From NCBI GenBank assembly GCA_027605045.1, contig JAQFWX010000018.1, positions 62,001-126,000 on the forward strand: a stretch of DNA of 64,000 nt, in the 5' to 3' direction. Each line of letters starts with the position of its first letter. Position 1 is the stretch's first letter. Of the stretch, positions 26,821 to 39,800 are shown piece after piece. Below the pieces are notes generated by a model. The model was not told where the DNA came from and ran no database searches. It saw only the letters and a program-made list of their open reading frames with translations. The position numbers and the translations under genes were made by a program. Source of the DNA: Phallus indusiatus (taxonomy: Eukaryota > Basidiomycota > Agaricomycetes > Phallales > Phallaceae).

Positions 26821-29007
26821 TGCATACTCTGCTCTTGAAGTCACTCAGGACGTCGACTCGGAGGGATACTCGACGTCTGGAGCAAAATTTTCTCAAAAAC
26901 AGCAAAGTCACGTCGCCCTTTTTGTTGCATCTTCGACTGCGTTGGGGGTTTCGCTTTACATTCTTTATAACAAAAAGCCGATATACAATGACTCTGCGGT
27001 TCGAGTCGAAATAGATAACAAAGTTAATACACCACTAGATTATCGGCAAAATGGACTCAGTGCTATTGTTTGGGGATCAAACTAGTGAGCGAAATTCTTA
27101 AATTTAACAACCCGAATTAATCTTCTCTCGTAGCAACCGCCTTATTGATCCTGACCAAAGTTCAAGTGCTTGCTATAAAACCCCTACCTATACACCAAAT
27201 TTATTCTCGAATCCACTCAGGGATTTGGCATTTAGCCAAGATCATGCAGCATGTGTCGATGCAAGTGGCGACGTCTATCAATGGGGCGACGGTTTTTTCG
27301 GCGCAGGTTCCGTAGAAAGTAGACGTCCGGAGCTTACTCTGAGAGGAAAGGTATACTCCATTTTTCTCCATCCCTGCTTGCGAATTTTCATTTCTTTGTT
27401 TGTGAAAAAAAAAAGAACATCACTTCTATCGCGATCACACCGAAGAAAATCTTTGCCCTTTCCGATTCGGGAAGAGTGTTCGTTCTGCCTTCCTCTCGAG
27501 ATCAGCAATCAAACCCTTCATCTCCAAGTTCCTGGTGGAGCTTTTTCAGTTCTTCGGAACCTCAGCCGTATTTCAGCGAATTAGTTACCGACGTTCCTCT
27601 CCATCGCGCGGAAAGGTGATTTTATCTCTCCAACGTATAGAATCTCGCATAGTTGAACAATAATAATTGATAGGATCTCATCCATTTCTGCTGGGACGGA
27701 CCACCTCCTCGCTTTGACAACAAACGTAAGATAACGACATTCACTTACCATCTTTGTTTCTAACACAACTATTTTGCAATAACAGGGCCGGGTTTTCGCT
27801 CATCCAGTCACACGCAACGCCAATTTACGCGGTCAGCTGGGTGTGCGTCAAATTAGCATTCAAGACCCTACGAACGCATTTACACGTATTCCGGTCGAAC
27901 TCATTCCCGTCACACCTGGCGACGAAAGACGCGTACGAAACGTGGTACCAGATGCTTCGCGTCTAAAAGACCAGAACACCATGATAGCTACTCCCGAAGA
28001 CCCGATAAACGATAAACGCGTGGGATATTGTGATCGTTTATTCGAAGTTCCTACTTTGCGTGGTATTGAGATAGGCCAGATTGCGACTGGGGATCGTACC
28101 AGTTTTGCGGTCACCCGTCAGCATGGACGCGTTTTAGGGTGGGGAGCGAATGAATTCGGACAATTGGGTTTCGGCGGCAATGTTACTGTTCCTGTGGTCT
28201 CTGTTCCTACGGAAGTTATTTTGAGCAAGTTCACAAAAAGAAGCACTTTCAGTCGATGCGTGGACATTGTTGCAGGTAAGTTGAGGTTTATTTAAATTAT
28301 CACGGTGAAAGCTGAGCACCGATGATATTCTGCTATTGATAGGGGGCGATTTGACATATTTTGTTGTCGAAAGAGACGTCGCGTCAACAGGAGAAGCGAA
28401 ATTTTTCGATGTCCTAGCATCTGGAAATGGACAATGGGGCGGACTCGGAAACGGCACGTATTCCAATTGCCAGAGTGAACCCGTCAAAGTGAAGAACATC
28501 AGTGGGCTTATGGAATGTACATACGCCATGTTTCTTCCCGATTTGGAAAATTGTGCCTGGTATTGATATTCTGGTTTAGATGATGAGAGCAGTAATTCTT
28601 TGGCTGCGCTCAGACCCTATCGTATCTCGGTAGCCCCAGGTCCCGTTTCTATAGATGCTGGTTCGGTAGCAACCTCTTCCGGTCATGCTATTGCGATGCT
28701 GGATACACTGCCTCATTCGCATCCCATTTCTGGAGATGATCGTGCCAATGAGGTAGCTTATCCGCCCGGTCGGGATGTTATTACATGGGGACTAAACCAG
28801 CACTTCCAATTGGGCAATGGTAAACGTTCGAGCTCAAACATACCCCTCGCTATTCGGACAAGTGATGGAGAAGGAAGGCTGATGTGTCAAATTGGACAGG
28901 AGACTGTAAAAGATCTTCGTGGACGTGTTGTGAAAAAAAGAGGCCGTATTGAGCAAAGGGCCTTGGCTGGGCCGGGATTTTCGGTTGTCTATTGGAGAGT
29001 GTTGTAA
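26821..29007 (+). CDS. Mitochondrial RCC1-repeat protein (FMP25/RCC1L-like)
   Basis: Seen: RCC1-type beta-propeller repeats (HAACVDASGDVYQWGDGFFG, GTDHLLALTTNGRVFAHP, RTSFAVTRQHGRVLGWGANEFGQLGFGG, YFVVERDVAS, ASGNGQWGGLGNG, GHAIAML, DVITWGLNQHFQLGNGK) after a membrane-like segment (VALFVASSTALGVSLYIL). Yeast Fmp25 is an inner-membrane protein needed for complex III assembly; human RCC1L acts on the mitoribosome, so the precise role is open. The ATG at 26821 opens a strong presequence (MHTLLLKSLRTSTRRDTRR) in a frame one nucleotide off the propeller frame; a missing base in the A/T runs near 26882-26897 would join them. The propeller frame itself has no ATG. Internal introns are clean. Confidence 0.82.
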
Positions 29008-30941
29008 TTTTACTCAGCGACGTTGTTGTGCGTGTATTATTCTACGCCATTTATGAGATGGATGCTGATATTAATAACTCATTAGCTCGGAGATGACTCG
29101 AGATGGCTGCACTTGCACTCTTTTGTATCTCTTGAGAACAACCATTGTGTAGTCAAGGATCTTAAAAAGGAAAAGGTCACTAAGATTCAGTTGAATATCA
29201 AAGATTCGTTTGGTCAGGCCGATGCATACAGACTAACAAACAAACAAACAAAAAATTCACAAATGGTTGCCGTGATAAATCGGCTTTCTTCATTTTGAAA
29301 CCAGTATTCACATCGTCATGTAATTAAAGAAAGATGCGAACTCATTTCCAACTAGGCTATAGTCTGTCCGTAATTGATTTTATTTGGCTGGTGAGATGGT
29401 CAATTTGTTCGATTTGTTTGTGGCATGTTGTTGACTTAGAACGTTGAAGGTTTAGAGTCGGTGACCCGAACCTATGATAAGAATGTATGTCAATGGAGAA
29501 GTAACGTAAAGGACCAAGGGCGTGTGAGTAAAGAACCTCATGCGAAAATTAGGCTTGAGACGAGTCAGGACATGTGCTCGGCTGTGAATGGCATTTTCTT
29601 TCGAAGAAGCCCCATGAATGTCATATTTATTCACTATTGGTGAAGCGATAAGTAAAAGGTGATGATCAAACTTGAAAAAGCTCTAGGAAGCGGAAGTACG
29701 TTCCCTCCGCTTAGATGAGGAAGATTTCCGTAATTCCGCGTTTACAATTTTTTGTTTGAAATAGAAGTTCTTGGTGAACATATGCAGGACCCAAGGTCAA
29801 CTCGATTGCACCCCTCGAACACAGTTGACACTGATAAGCTGTTGTTGTAAAAAAAGACTAGACAGATAGGACGGGTTATGTCAACTTGAAGCTTGTCTCA
29901 CTTTGGCTGAAGGTTGCGCCACACTACGGGGATGTTAATTGAGGAAAGAAGCAGGCCTTCAATCAATTACTTGTGCTTGACCCAGGGTCAATAAACCTAG
30001 GGTATCAGGTACTATAAGGAGCGGATCGCTTTGGTATCGCAACACGGCCCTCCCCAGCCTCATGGCAAATTGGCAAATACAATTGTTGATACAGATAAAA
30101 TTTGACATGGACCGTAACTTGGAATCTGTGATCCACTTTACGCACGTAAGAGGTTGTTTGGGAGGGTTTAGTCCGGTTACGGGATTGGTCAATTTAGATA
30201 GCACGCGGCACGGCGAATACATCTATCGCTTCTTTCCTGTCTTCTTGAACGAACACCTGCCCCATCGCCTGTTATTTGAGTTGCGTGCTCAACGAAATCG
30301 AGCCAAGCAAGTTTACGAGAAGTCAGCTGCTGAGAAAAGGGGGACCATCAACGTTGTTGCAATAAAGTATAGCAGATAAACAAGGATGGAATCGGGTAGA
30401 TTTGACTCATGGACATGAGTCTGACCCTGACAGCCAGGTTTAGGTTTGATTATGCCAGTCTGGGGTAAGCTGGGAACGTGTTGGGAAGAAGATGATCAGG
30501 ATCCAGGCAAGATCCAGGCTGGTTCTTTGGTGGGTTGGTTAAAAGCCGGGTGCATTAAGTGCCTGAGATGTCAAAGAACAAAAAGCGATAAAAATAAAAG
30601 GCAATTATAGGAAGTTTTGCCTTCTGCCCTGAAAGTTTATTAGTTATGGAATGCATGTTCTTCGCTGAATTGGAGAACTTCTCGATAATGATTGCATGAC
30701 TCGGCGAGCGTCACACATTGTCACGTGTCACAACGTCATGGCGTTCACGTTTTAGAAGGAAAGAAAATGACGCGCCTTCGCCTTTCGGAGCTTGAAAATG
30801 GTTCTCACTCGATTATTCTCGCCGCGTTCGCAAATAATACTCGAGTTATTAGGCAGAATTATTTTCGTTTTTTATTTTATTTTATGTCCGAGTCAAATAT
30901 TATATTTGGCGCCCAGGTGATATCGAGTGTTCAGCTCCGCA
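29008..30941. other. Intergenic region before the trehalose phosphorylase gene
   Basis: Nearly 2 kb with no gene I can support. Open stretches on both strands (for example 30062-30379 plus, 105 codons) lack recognisable motifs and splice partners. The right end must hold the trehalose phosphorylase promoter. Confidence 0.5.
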
Positions 30942-30947
30942 TATAAA
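30942..30947 (+). promoter_or_regulatory. TATA box of trehalose phosphorylase
   Basis: TATAAA in the context GCATATAAAGG, 66 bp before the next ATG, with a pyrimidine-rich stretch between them. Position and sequence are those of a focused fungal promoter of a strongly expressed gene. Confidence 0.65.
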
Positions 30948-31013
30948 GGCTCCAATCCCCCAAAATCGACTCTCCATCTCTTTTACTCTTGTTCTCCACC
31001 CTCCATCATCGTC

Positions 31014-33840
31014 ATGACCTCTTCTGTCTCAGCCGACAAGACGTTCCAGTCGAAGACCAGCAGACGCAGACTCAGCTCTGTCACCGGCCCATCTGGACAA
31101 TCTCTGTCTTCAGACCTCTCTTTGAGCGTAAGATTACAGGACACATTTCCTTCTTCTGTTTGGTCTTTTCGACTCACTTTAAAATAGCCAATGTGGGCTG
31201 GTATCGCAGCCCAGCAGAAGGACGCCGGCGCTATCGAGATTGCCATATCCATTCACGATGGAACCTACAGCACGGATTATGCTGCTGCCGTCCTCGACTT
31301 GGAAGATGGCAATACGGAGGGCAATGCCAACACCATTTCGGAACATATCATCCAAAGTCTCAAATTATTCAGCCAAGAGCATGTTTGCAAATTCATCGGC
31401 GCTGGTGTTACCCTCGTTCTTCTAAAGGAAGTGCCCAACATTTGCACCCGCCTCTGGTTGGAAATGGACATCGTCCCCATTGTCTGTGACATCAAACCAT
31501 ACGTCAAGGAAGCATCCGCTACTCGCCCTAAGCTTAAGCACACCCGCTCTGGTATGCCTTCAGGTGGTGTTTCCGGCACCGACACCCCGGTCCATGTCCC
31601 CGTTCTGGGTGTAACTGATACTCTTGGAACCGTCAACAAGAAAATCCCACTCCTCAGAACCATTGATGAACAAGCAGATTCCGCTGCTAGAAAATGCCTT
31701 GTCCATTTCGGTGCGCATATATGGACCGGAAATGACTTGTCTATCTGCTGTTTAACACTGTTCTTTCTTAGGTCCTAACAATAACCCTCGTCTATCCATC
31801 GGTTATAAAAACAACGTCGAAGTCAGCATGGCTGGCAGAATTCACTTGGTTGACGATCTCGAATACTTTGAGCGTAGCGTCAGCAAGGGAACTTGGAACT
31901 CGGTAATCAAATATGCTGAGGAGTCAGTGTTTTGTTTCCCATGCAACGCTTTTTCCGATATCCGATATTGAAACCTTGCTTCTCTCCTTTCAGACTCCGT
32001 GAGAAAAAGGTCAAAATTGGCTTCTTCAGTTCAACCCCCCAAGGAGGTAAGGACTTCTGCTTTAACTGTATATTGTTCGATTAATCTGGAGCATCCTATA
32101 GGTGGTGTCGCGCTTGTATGCTGTTTCCTTTTTGGCCTTAGTTTATGCATTCAACCCTGAGTAACAGATGCGTCATGCCCTTATTCGTTTCTTGGATCTT
32201 TTAGACGTCGATGCAGCTTGGTAAGCCTTTAATTGACCAGCCCCATGCTTTTAATGTATAACTGAATGAACGAATCTCACGTGGGCAGGTATGTGCCGAA
32301 TCCATCACCGGCTGTCTTCCGTAAGTTCCTCGTGTGCCAAGGCTAATCTTGGTCAATTGACCTGACGTCTTGTATTTAGGAACAACCAAGAACAACCACA
32401 ATATTCTCCAAGGCGTCGCCGACCCGTCCTTGCGATTGACAGAACCCCAAAAGGCTGCTTTCGAAGCATGGATTCAAAAGAATGCCCATCGCTACTGGTT
32501 CTCAGAAGGCGGACCTTTAGCCCCAGGTGGTGTTGATGTCGTCTTCATTGGTAAGTAATTATCAGCACTGTCGACCGACTCCTCCAGTTCATTCATCTTT
32601 AAAGATGACCCGCAAATGCCCGGACTCATTCCAATGATTCGCAAAGCCAGGCCGGATTTGCCAATCATTTACCGATCACATATTGAAGTTCGTAGTGACC
32701 TCATCCACATCAAAGGTTCACCTCAAGAAGAAGTCTGGCAATTCCTCTGGGACCGTATTAAATTGGCTGGTTAGTCGCTATGACAGCCTATCTTTCTCAC
32801 ATCTCACACTCATATAACATAGACCTATTCATTGCCCACCCTGTTTCTAAATTCGTTCCCGACACCGTCCCGAGCGATATCCTCGGGTTAATGCCCGCCA
32901 CTACTGATTGGTGCGTTTGATCGTATATTTCTCTATATTTTTACCAACATGCTTGAAGGTTCGATGGTCTTAACAAAGACTTGAATGCCTGGGACTCTCA
33001 CTATTACATGACAGAATTCAGAGGTCTGTGTGCCAAAGAGCGCATGACCGAGCTTGCATGGCCAGAACGCGAGTACTTCATCCAGATTGCTCGATTCGAC
33101 CCTGCGAAAGGTATCCCTACCGTGGTTGATTCATATTGCAAATTCCGCAAGTTGCTCGAGAAGGACGGCGTCAGAGACTTAGCCAGCATTCCTCAATTGT
33201 TACTCTGCGGTCATGGTGCCGTTGACGACCCTGACGCTAGTATAATCTACGATGAAATCATTGAGTTATTACAACGAGATGAATATCGTTCCTACGCCAA
33301 AGATATTTGCGTAATGCGTCTCCCTCCCAGTGACCAGCGTAAGTGAATTCCAAGCTTTGCTATCCCAATATCTCATACGCTTGTATAGTTCTTAACGCCG
33401 CCATGGCTAATGCAAAGATCGCTTTACAACTTTCCTCTCGTGAAGGTTTCGAAGTCAAAGTGTCAGAAGCTCTTCACTGTGGTAGACCAGTCATCACGAG
33501 TCGCAGCGGAGGCATACCCCTTCAGGTAACCCACGGAAAGAACGGTTTCTTGACCGACTTTGGAGACACCACCTCTGTTGCCAAGCATCTTTACGAATTG
33601 TGGACTGACCCCGAAATGTATGCGCAGTTCAGCAAATACGCACGGGAAAATGTATCGGATGAAGTAGGCACTGTTGGTAACGCTTTGTGCTGGCTATACC
33701 TCGCCGCTACGTTTGCTCGAGGAGAGAAGCTCAAGCCCCATGGTGCATGGATCAACGATCTTGCTAGAGAGACCGCGGGTCAACCTTACCAACCTGGAGA
33801 ACCTAGGTTGCCACGAGGCAGCTTGAAAGTTCTTGCTTAA
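31014..33840 (+). CDS. Trehalose phosphorylase/synthase, retaining, GT4 family
   Basis: Interconverts trehalose plus phosphate with glucose plus alpha-glucose 1-phosphate; a cytosolic enzyme of carbon storage in mushrooms (Grifola/Pleurotus-type 'trehalose synthase'). Seen: N-terminal domain typical of the fungal enzyme (AIEIAISIHDGTYSTDYAAA, VCKFIGAGVTLVLLKEVP, LCRLWLEMD-like ICTRLWLEMDIVP), KIGFFSSTPQGGGVALMRH, DVVFIDDPQMPGLIP, RSHIEVRSDLI, then the GT-B C-terminal half with IQIARFDPAKGIPTVVDSY, LQLSSREGFEVKVSEALHCG and RSGGIPLQVTHGKNGFL, including the E-x7-E element. About ten introns of 45-65 nt are in frame. The start at 31014 is the first ATG after the TATA box. Many codons end in C, as expected for strong expression. 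Confidence 0.94.
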
Positions 33841-34173
33841 ACCTATCCTCCCTGTCCTTTATATCTTGCCCCAAGAAATACTGTTTGTCGGCTCGTCACC
33901 AGAGTGATAGAAAAGGCATTCATCTAATGCTCTAATGCCCGGCTGTTTTCTTCTACTTAAAATTAAGCATCATAACTAGAAAATAGTTTCCATTGTACGT
34001 TTTTGTCACGATAGATAGAGCAGCGCCTTGTTGCTGTTACGAAATAAACATATGTTTGTATTGAGTATCCATGTGGAAGGGGGTGTACAAATGAAATGGA
34101 TGGATCATTGTATATGATAAAAAAAGACAATGAATTAATAAGATAAAATATTTATTGGAAAAAGAAATGGATA

Positions 34174-35122
34174 TTAATCGATATGTATCCAATGACCTTT
34201 GACACCTAATCTGCATTTGTCGCAATCGGCTCGTCGACCCATTTTTAATTTAGATTTGCGGGGAGACTGGGGAAGCGGCGTGGTCAGAGCTGCAGATAGC
34301 CATAGTCCAGATGAGGAAGGAACGTTTCCAATGGATTCCTTTGATGATGTCAACAATGATGAAGCAATATCCATGTGCAGATCAATGTCAATATCGACTA
34401 CTTTTTGATGTGCTGCAGAACCATAACGGTCGTAAAGCGATTCGGAAACAAGATTGCTATTAAGTAAGGTATTTGTCTAAAAATTTCGGCCGGTTGAAGA
34501 TCTCCGACTTGTAATTCATAAGGTTGTGTTGAACTCACAGAATGTGCCAATATAGTGTCAGTGTTCGTAGACAAATTACATTCCTTGCATTCAGGAATGG
34601 GAGTAGTATGTAACCATTGATTGCTGTATGTCGATAGCGAAGGACTATTCAGTCTGAGCCCACCAGTCCTAGCCACCCAGTCTTCTGATCTTCCACGGTT
34701 TTCTGTTGACAAATCTTCGTTCATAGCAACGTCTTCGGGAAGGGTGCGGTGCGCGTAAGATGGTGTGGCTGAGTTAGACTCAAGGCCCATTGACATTCGT
34801 TTCTGCCATCCTGATTCAGAGCTGCTATAACCTACAGGTCCCAATAAAACACGTACTGGTTGTCGTTCCAGAGGTGAAGGCGACATGGAAGATCGAGAAC
34901 GTTTGCTGGAGATATTTGAGTTTTGCATGAATAGGGCGTCGACTTGCATGGCGAGTATAAGAATAAATTCGGGTTGAGACAAGAACTTTGGATTAATGCG
35001 TGTGGTTTTCAGTTGAACATATGAGTCGTCGCTAAAACAAAGCCAACGTATAGGCTGTTCTGGTGCAAGTTACTACAGATTCAAGAGAGAGACGAAGAGT
35101 GCAGTAATGCCGCCGGCGGTGG
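34174..35122 (-). CDS. Hypothetical protein with C-terminal CX2CX6HX2H motif (5' end unresolved)
   Basis: No family recognised. Three exons join in frame: 35077-35122 (TAGGITALFVSLLNL), 34539-35031 (DDSYVQLKTTRINPKFLSQ, EFILILAMQVDALF, then a Ser-rich disordered part ending in a CKEC motif) and 34174-34476 (NLVSESLYDRYGSAAHQK, VVDIDIDLHMDIASSLL, ending RADCDKCRLGVKGHWIHID). Introns are 45 nt (35032-35076) and 62 nt (34477-34538). The C-terminal CX2CX6HX2H could bind zinc. No ATG is in frame in the first exon I can see, so the true start is in an upstream exon, probably close to the tRNA gene. Confidence 0.62.
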
Positions 35123-35299
35123 CTAAATAAGAGACATAAGCACAAGATTACGAAGTAATTACCAGACCACCGGTATGTAAGTCTTACGGGCTGGACACCT
35201 TGCTCTAATAAAATGGACGAGGTTTAATGAAAGACAAAAGCGTGATTTGTTACGGACTCAGGTTCGTCATAGACGCTGTAAGCGCCTTAACTAGCACAT

Positions 35300-35373
35300 G
35301 GCCGAATAGCTCAGTTGGTTAGAGCGTCGAGCTAATAACTCGAAGGTCTTGGGTTCGACCCCCACTTTGGCCA
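35300..35373 (+). tRNA. tRNA-Ile (anticodon AAT)
   Basis: 74 nt including the discriminator A. Acceptor stem GGCCGAA pairs with TTTGGCC (one G-T pair). The D-arm is GCTC...GAGC. The anticodon stem TCGAG/CTCGA encloses loop CTAATAA, so the anticodon is AAT (read as IAU). The T-arm contains TTCGACC; its outermost pair is a T-C mismatch. No intron. A T-run just downstream fits RNA polymerase III termination. An identical copy lies at 42416-42489 in the opposite direction. Confidence 0.95.
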
Positions 35374-36837
35374 GTCCCTTTTTTTTAAAAAAAAACCTTC
35401 AATAAGGTTCGCATTCGAAGTTGCACACCGTGATGCTCACGTTTTTGGAATATATGAGTCTACGAGTCTACCTTAGTTCTGCCGCATTTGAGCTTTAATT
35501 TGAACTGCAACTGATTCGGGTTCAGGTGCAGCGTCCTTAATTTCAGGCTTGTAGTGCATTTGAGCACAACGTGAATCATGCTTGTTCTTCGTTTGTCCCA
35601 AGAGATAGAGTCATCCATATCTGATTTGTCAAAGGCTGCTGTCCAACCGGCATTCGGGGTGCCGAATGAGATATATGGTACTTCGAGAGCATTGGCCGCG
35701 TTAAGGTTCGGCAGCGTGCTACCATACACTATTGTTTGTTTCTGCTGACGGTTTATTTATGAGGCTACAATTTACTTAATCAAAGAGAATTAATCCATCC
35801 GCCTGCATAGCCCGAACTCTCAGTCCTGTCAACGAAACTAAGCGAGAGTGTGCGAGTCAAGTTGATGGCGTCCACTAAATGCTCATCCGGCCATTGCACG
35901 GGGACGTTGGCAGGTATCTATTCGACCCTGACTTTTGTTGGACCGTCAATTTTTGTGCAGCGTTTCACCCTGAAGCACATATGTATGGCACACTTCTCCA
36001 TCTCGTGAGACATTCAACACAAGCATGTGAAAAATAGAATACCATGCTTACCCAGTGCTAAGCAACATTGATTGTCCGGCAACACAATTTATATCCGTCT
36101 GTTTATACGAACCAAGTATGTTGAATATTTTCGGGCCCTAGTCGTTTCTTGATCTACATTTGGTTCAACTAGAGCCGTGTACTAAATGATTGAAACTGAG
36201 TCTTGTTACAGTGTTTCGATGCAGTATATGCATTGTGCATGGAAACCAGAATTGTTCTCTTCTTTCTTTCTGGAGCCAAAACAAAAGCTCACTCTCCGAA
36301 CCAAAAACCATCCGTTATCTATCTGAGCGAAGGCTGAAAGTGAGCGTAATGCAATATCTCCGTCTTGTTACCAGTTGGACGCCGGTGTTCTGAGTCTATG
36401 CATTGAGTATAAGTGATACCAAATTTATTCTTCGATGTTGGCCTGTCGGCAGCAAGTGAAGTGATGGTTTATAATGCAGACATCATCTTATACGTCTCCA
36501 AGTCCCTGGCAGAACATTGTGAAGTGTGTTTGATTAGATGTTGGACTGGTACCGAATTGTCATGATAGTGCTTTGGGATTGTGTGTCCCAAATATTTAAA
36601 AACGTGGTCTTTTCTGAAGTATCTGCACGAGATACTGATACGATATGTTTTTAGAACCATAACTGAATTGGCTGATTCAACGATGAACCGAGATTGTCCA
36701 ACGTTTCTATGTTGAAGAGTCGAGGGATAGTAGCATTGCAGGGTTATAACGCGAAAATGCTATATCAATGCGACTCCTTCTTCCGTTAAATCCATGGTGT
36801 CGACACCGTCCGGTGACATTGTGTGTATGATATTTTG
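35374..36837. other. Gene-free stretch between tRNA-Ile and the receptor pseudogene
   Basis: After the tRNA terminator there is no gene I can support. A minus-strand open stretch (35460-35729) containing LEVPYISFGTPNAGWTAAFD reads like a coding fragment but has no partner exons or recognised family. Confidence 0.45.
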
Positions 36838-39800
36838 TCATTGGCGGGAAGCAACTGGGGTGAAAGGGAGCATAGGTTCGAATGCGAATATTCGCCCTAC
36901 TGCTCTGTCTCCCAATTCGCATTCTCGAACTCCCGCTTTAGTATTATAAACAACAGCGAAGTGCCTGCCAGTTACCGGATGAAGGGATTCTACTTCAGAT
37001 TGAAGGTCGATTGAATCATGAACCGATCTTCGGGTACAATTATTCCATATTCTAATGGTTCCAGAAATAAGATACTTGTCCAAATATTCGAGTGCAGTGA
37101 CTGGACGGTCTTTTCCATCTATGATGATCTCCCCTTCTTTGTCGTTCCAGAGACATAAATAGTCCGCGACTGGTGATGCTACGTGTACCGTTTCCTCACC
37201 AGGAAAAAGATTGACAGAACTGAACTCAAAAATCATTTCAACATCAAAAATAGTTGTATTCGCTGTCGGTTATGTCCCAGGTGTGGAGGTGCCATCTATC
37301 GAGAATCGCCACATACCAAAGAATGAGATATATACCCCGTAACCAAATTTTGTCCACTCTCATAAATTTCTTGCCATGCGGACGAATTGGTTCTATAGAA
37401 TTATCCCATCGTTGAACGTTTACTGTAGAGTCGAATGTTCCCAACGCAATTGATTTGAAATCATGTAAAATGCCAGACAGAAGATGATGTCGCCTATATA
37501 GGATTGACTAATTATCTCTCCTGTAGAGACCCTCCAAATAAGTATACCGTGTCAGAGGCAGTTATGATATATTGCTCGTCGGGCGACAGGCAAATTCCAG
37601 AAGCAGCCGGCACGCGTCTTGCGTTGAATTTTTGTGGCCGTGTTTGCCCGGACAGTGTCCCTAATATCTACACAGGTGTCGTGTTTTTGAAACGCAATGT
37701 AGTTGTCTTTAAGTGCCAGACCCCACCCAGCATGGAATGATACAACATCTTGCTTTTATTTCTGATTATTCCATATGTAGAACCAACTGTTAGAGTAAAC
37801 GGCAAACCAGTCTTTTTGGGCAAAGTCGCGGCGAAGGTATAACGCCCAGGCTTCTTCAATCGAATATGGGTGCTCCCTTGTCCGTGCACTAAGTTATGGG
37901 GCTCCCGTCTGGGCAGACGCTCTATGTTCGTTTTCCTTGTCCTCATATTCCATATCGGGATATTGCCGTTGCAAAAGACAACAGTAAACCAATTCCCTAT
38001 CAGGGGAAATACGATGTCGCAGGACTCTCCTCCCATGACTACGTTCATTTCCAACTCTGGAACGAGTCATCCTCGCGAATTGATCCACTGTGTCATATTT
38101 AAACAGTACAAATTCGCTTTCATCGTATCCACCGGCGATACGTCTGTCTGTCGGAGAAAATGCAAACGCCTTCGCCAGAAAACCAACAGGTTTGTGTGTG
38201 AAACCGTCTTTGCGTAGAGGACTGACAGATTGGCAATAGCGGTCGTGAAGAGTCCGGGATACCTATCGAGGTATTTCCTGGATACAAATAAATCGCGAGG
38301 AGCAAATAGAAGGGCCGAGAGATACAGATGTGGCGTACTCTCCATTCATAGCCTCTTCACAATCAAATCCAAATTCCCATGCGTCCATCGCATTGACAAC
38401 TAAATCAGAGTCTACATTTATCACCAAGGTATTTAGTCGTTAAACAGCAACAAGCAAAGAACCGCTTACACTTGCATTGCACCAATTCACTACCTCTCGC
38501 ATTGACACGCAACCTCGATCAGCCTCAGTCAGCAAACTGAGTGCTATAAATAATAGAGCAGTTTGTCGTCCATCAATTCCCAAATTTCGCGAATAGTCTC
38601 TTCACATGAGGTGACAGCTGGAGATGGAGGGCCCAGAATTGACTGAGTACGATAAATGAGCGGAAAAGCTTTCTTGACACGCGAATTAAAATCAAGAACC
38701 TTGTGGTTGCGCAGGTCTGAAGTCCCTAAATAACGAATATTAAAGCGGAGCATTCGATTCATTAATTTTAGACAGGCGAGTGTCATCAGGCTTTGGTTGG
38801 AGACGTTAATGTACGTACTCGTTTGTTTCATCAGCGACTTTCTGGGAGACGAAAAAAAAATCAAACAAGGAGGTATGAAGCGGTCGCACGGGGGTGGACA
38901 TTGTTATAAACGCCAGCAAAGAAAAAGCTGAAGGGTGTGCGTATTGTCCTGATATTTTCGATACTGGTCAAAGATAATTTGTAGCGCATATATAGAGAGA
39001 GGTCCCCGCTCTGTTATAATCACGACTCCGACACGGACTGTCTTAAAGACCTTGCCAAAATCGGTTTCTTTATATTCCGACTGCCTAGATATGATGACGG
39101 TATAATTCGAATAATATAAAGGACGAGCTTGACACGCAAGTTTCCCAATTCTTCTTGACAAGCTGTGGACGCGTGACAGTGGGATCGATGGGTTGGCAGA
39201 CTGTCTGAGCTCTTGGAAAAGACCTTCTGCGCGTTTGGCTAGTATATTGCCCCAATCTCTGTCTATCTTGTTGAAAATTGGAGAAATTGGAGCCAGACAA
39301 TTGGAGAAATGAGCTTGAATATCCAAACAGGTTTCCTCTGCATCAATATTCCCCATCCGTTTACATAAAATGTTGTAATTCTGGAATCAAGCTTCAACTT
39401 GTGTCCTGTCCAGGGCGAGTGGTAGCATGACTGATAGTTCTTCGGAAGCTCGGTGCATCTGTCCAGGAGTAGTTCCAAATTCGTTGCGTTCGTTGCGTTC
39501 TCCACTTTCATCCAACGCGTCCACAATGATGACTACAGCTTCGATAGTTGCAACGTTTCCGGAAGGCTTGACTATAAGTTCCTCAAATTGTGTTTCGGCG
39601 TCCCTCTTCTGGATCGCAGAGTTGGTACTGATGACGTTCACTAATTGTTTTCGCCAGTGTCGCCGTCAGCCAGGTCGTACTAAAAGGCAATTGCGTCGGT
39701 CTGGATAACTTCTACTATTGAAAAGAACATCGGTTTTGTTATTAGAAGATTGATTCCCTGATCTCCCTTGTCCACTCAGGCGAGAATCTGGGGCGACATG

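Noticed and set aside
30062..30379. 105-codon ATG ORF on the plus strand
   Set aside because: No recognisable motif, no splice partners and an overlapping ORF of similar length on the other strand; probably chance.
35460..35729. Coding-like fragment with VPYISFGTPNAGW
   Set aside because: No start context, no partner exons and no family I can name; could be a relic but cannot be supported.
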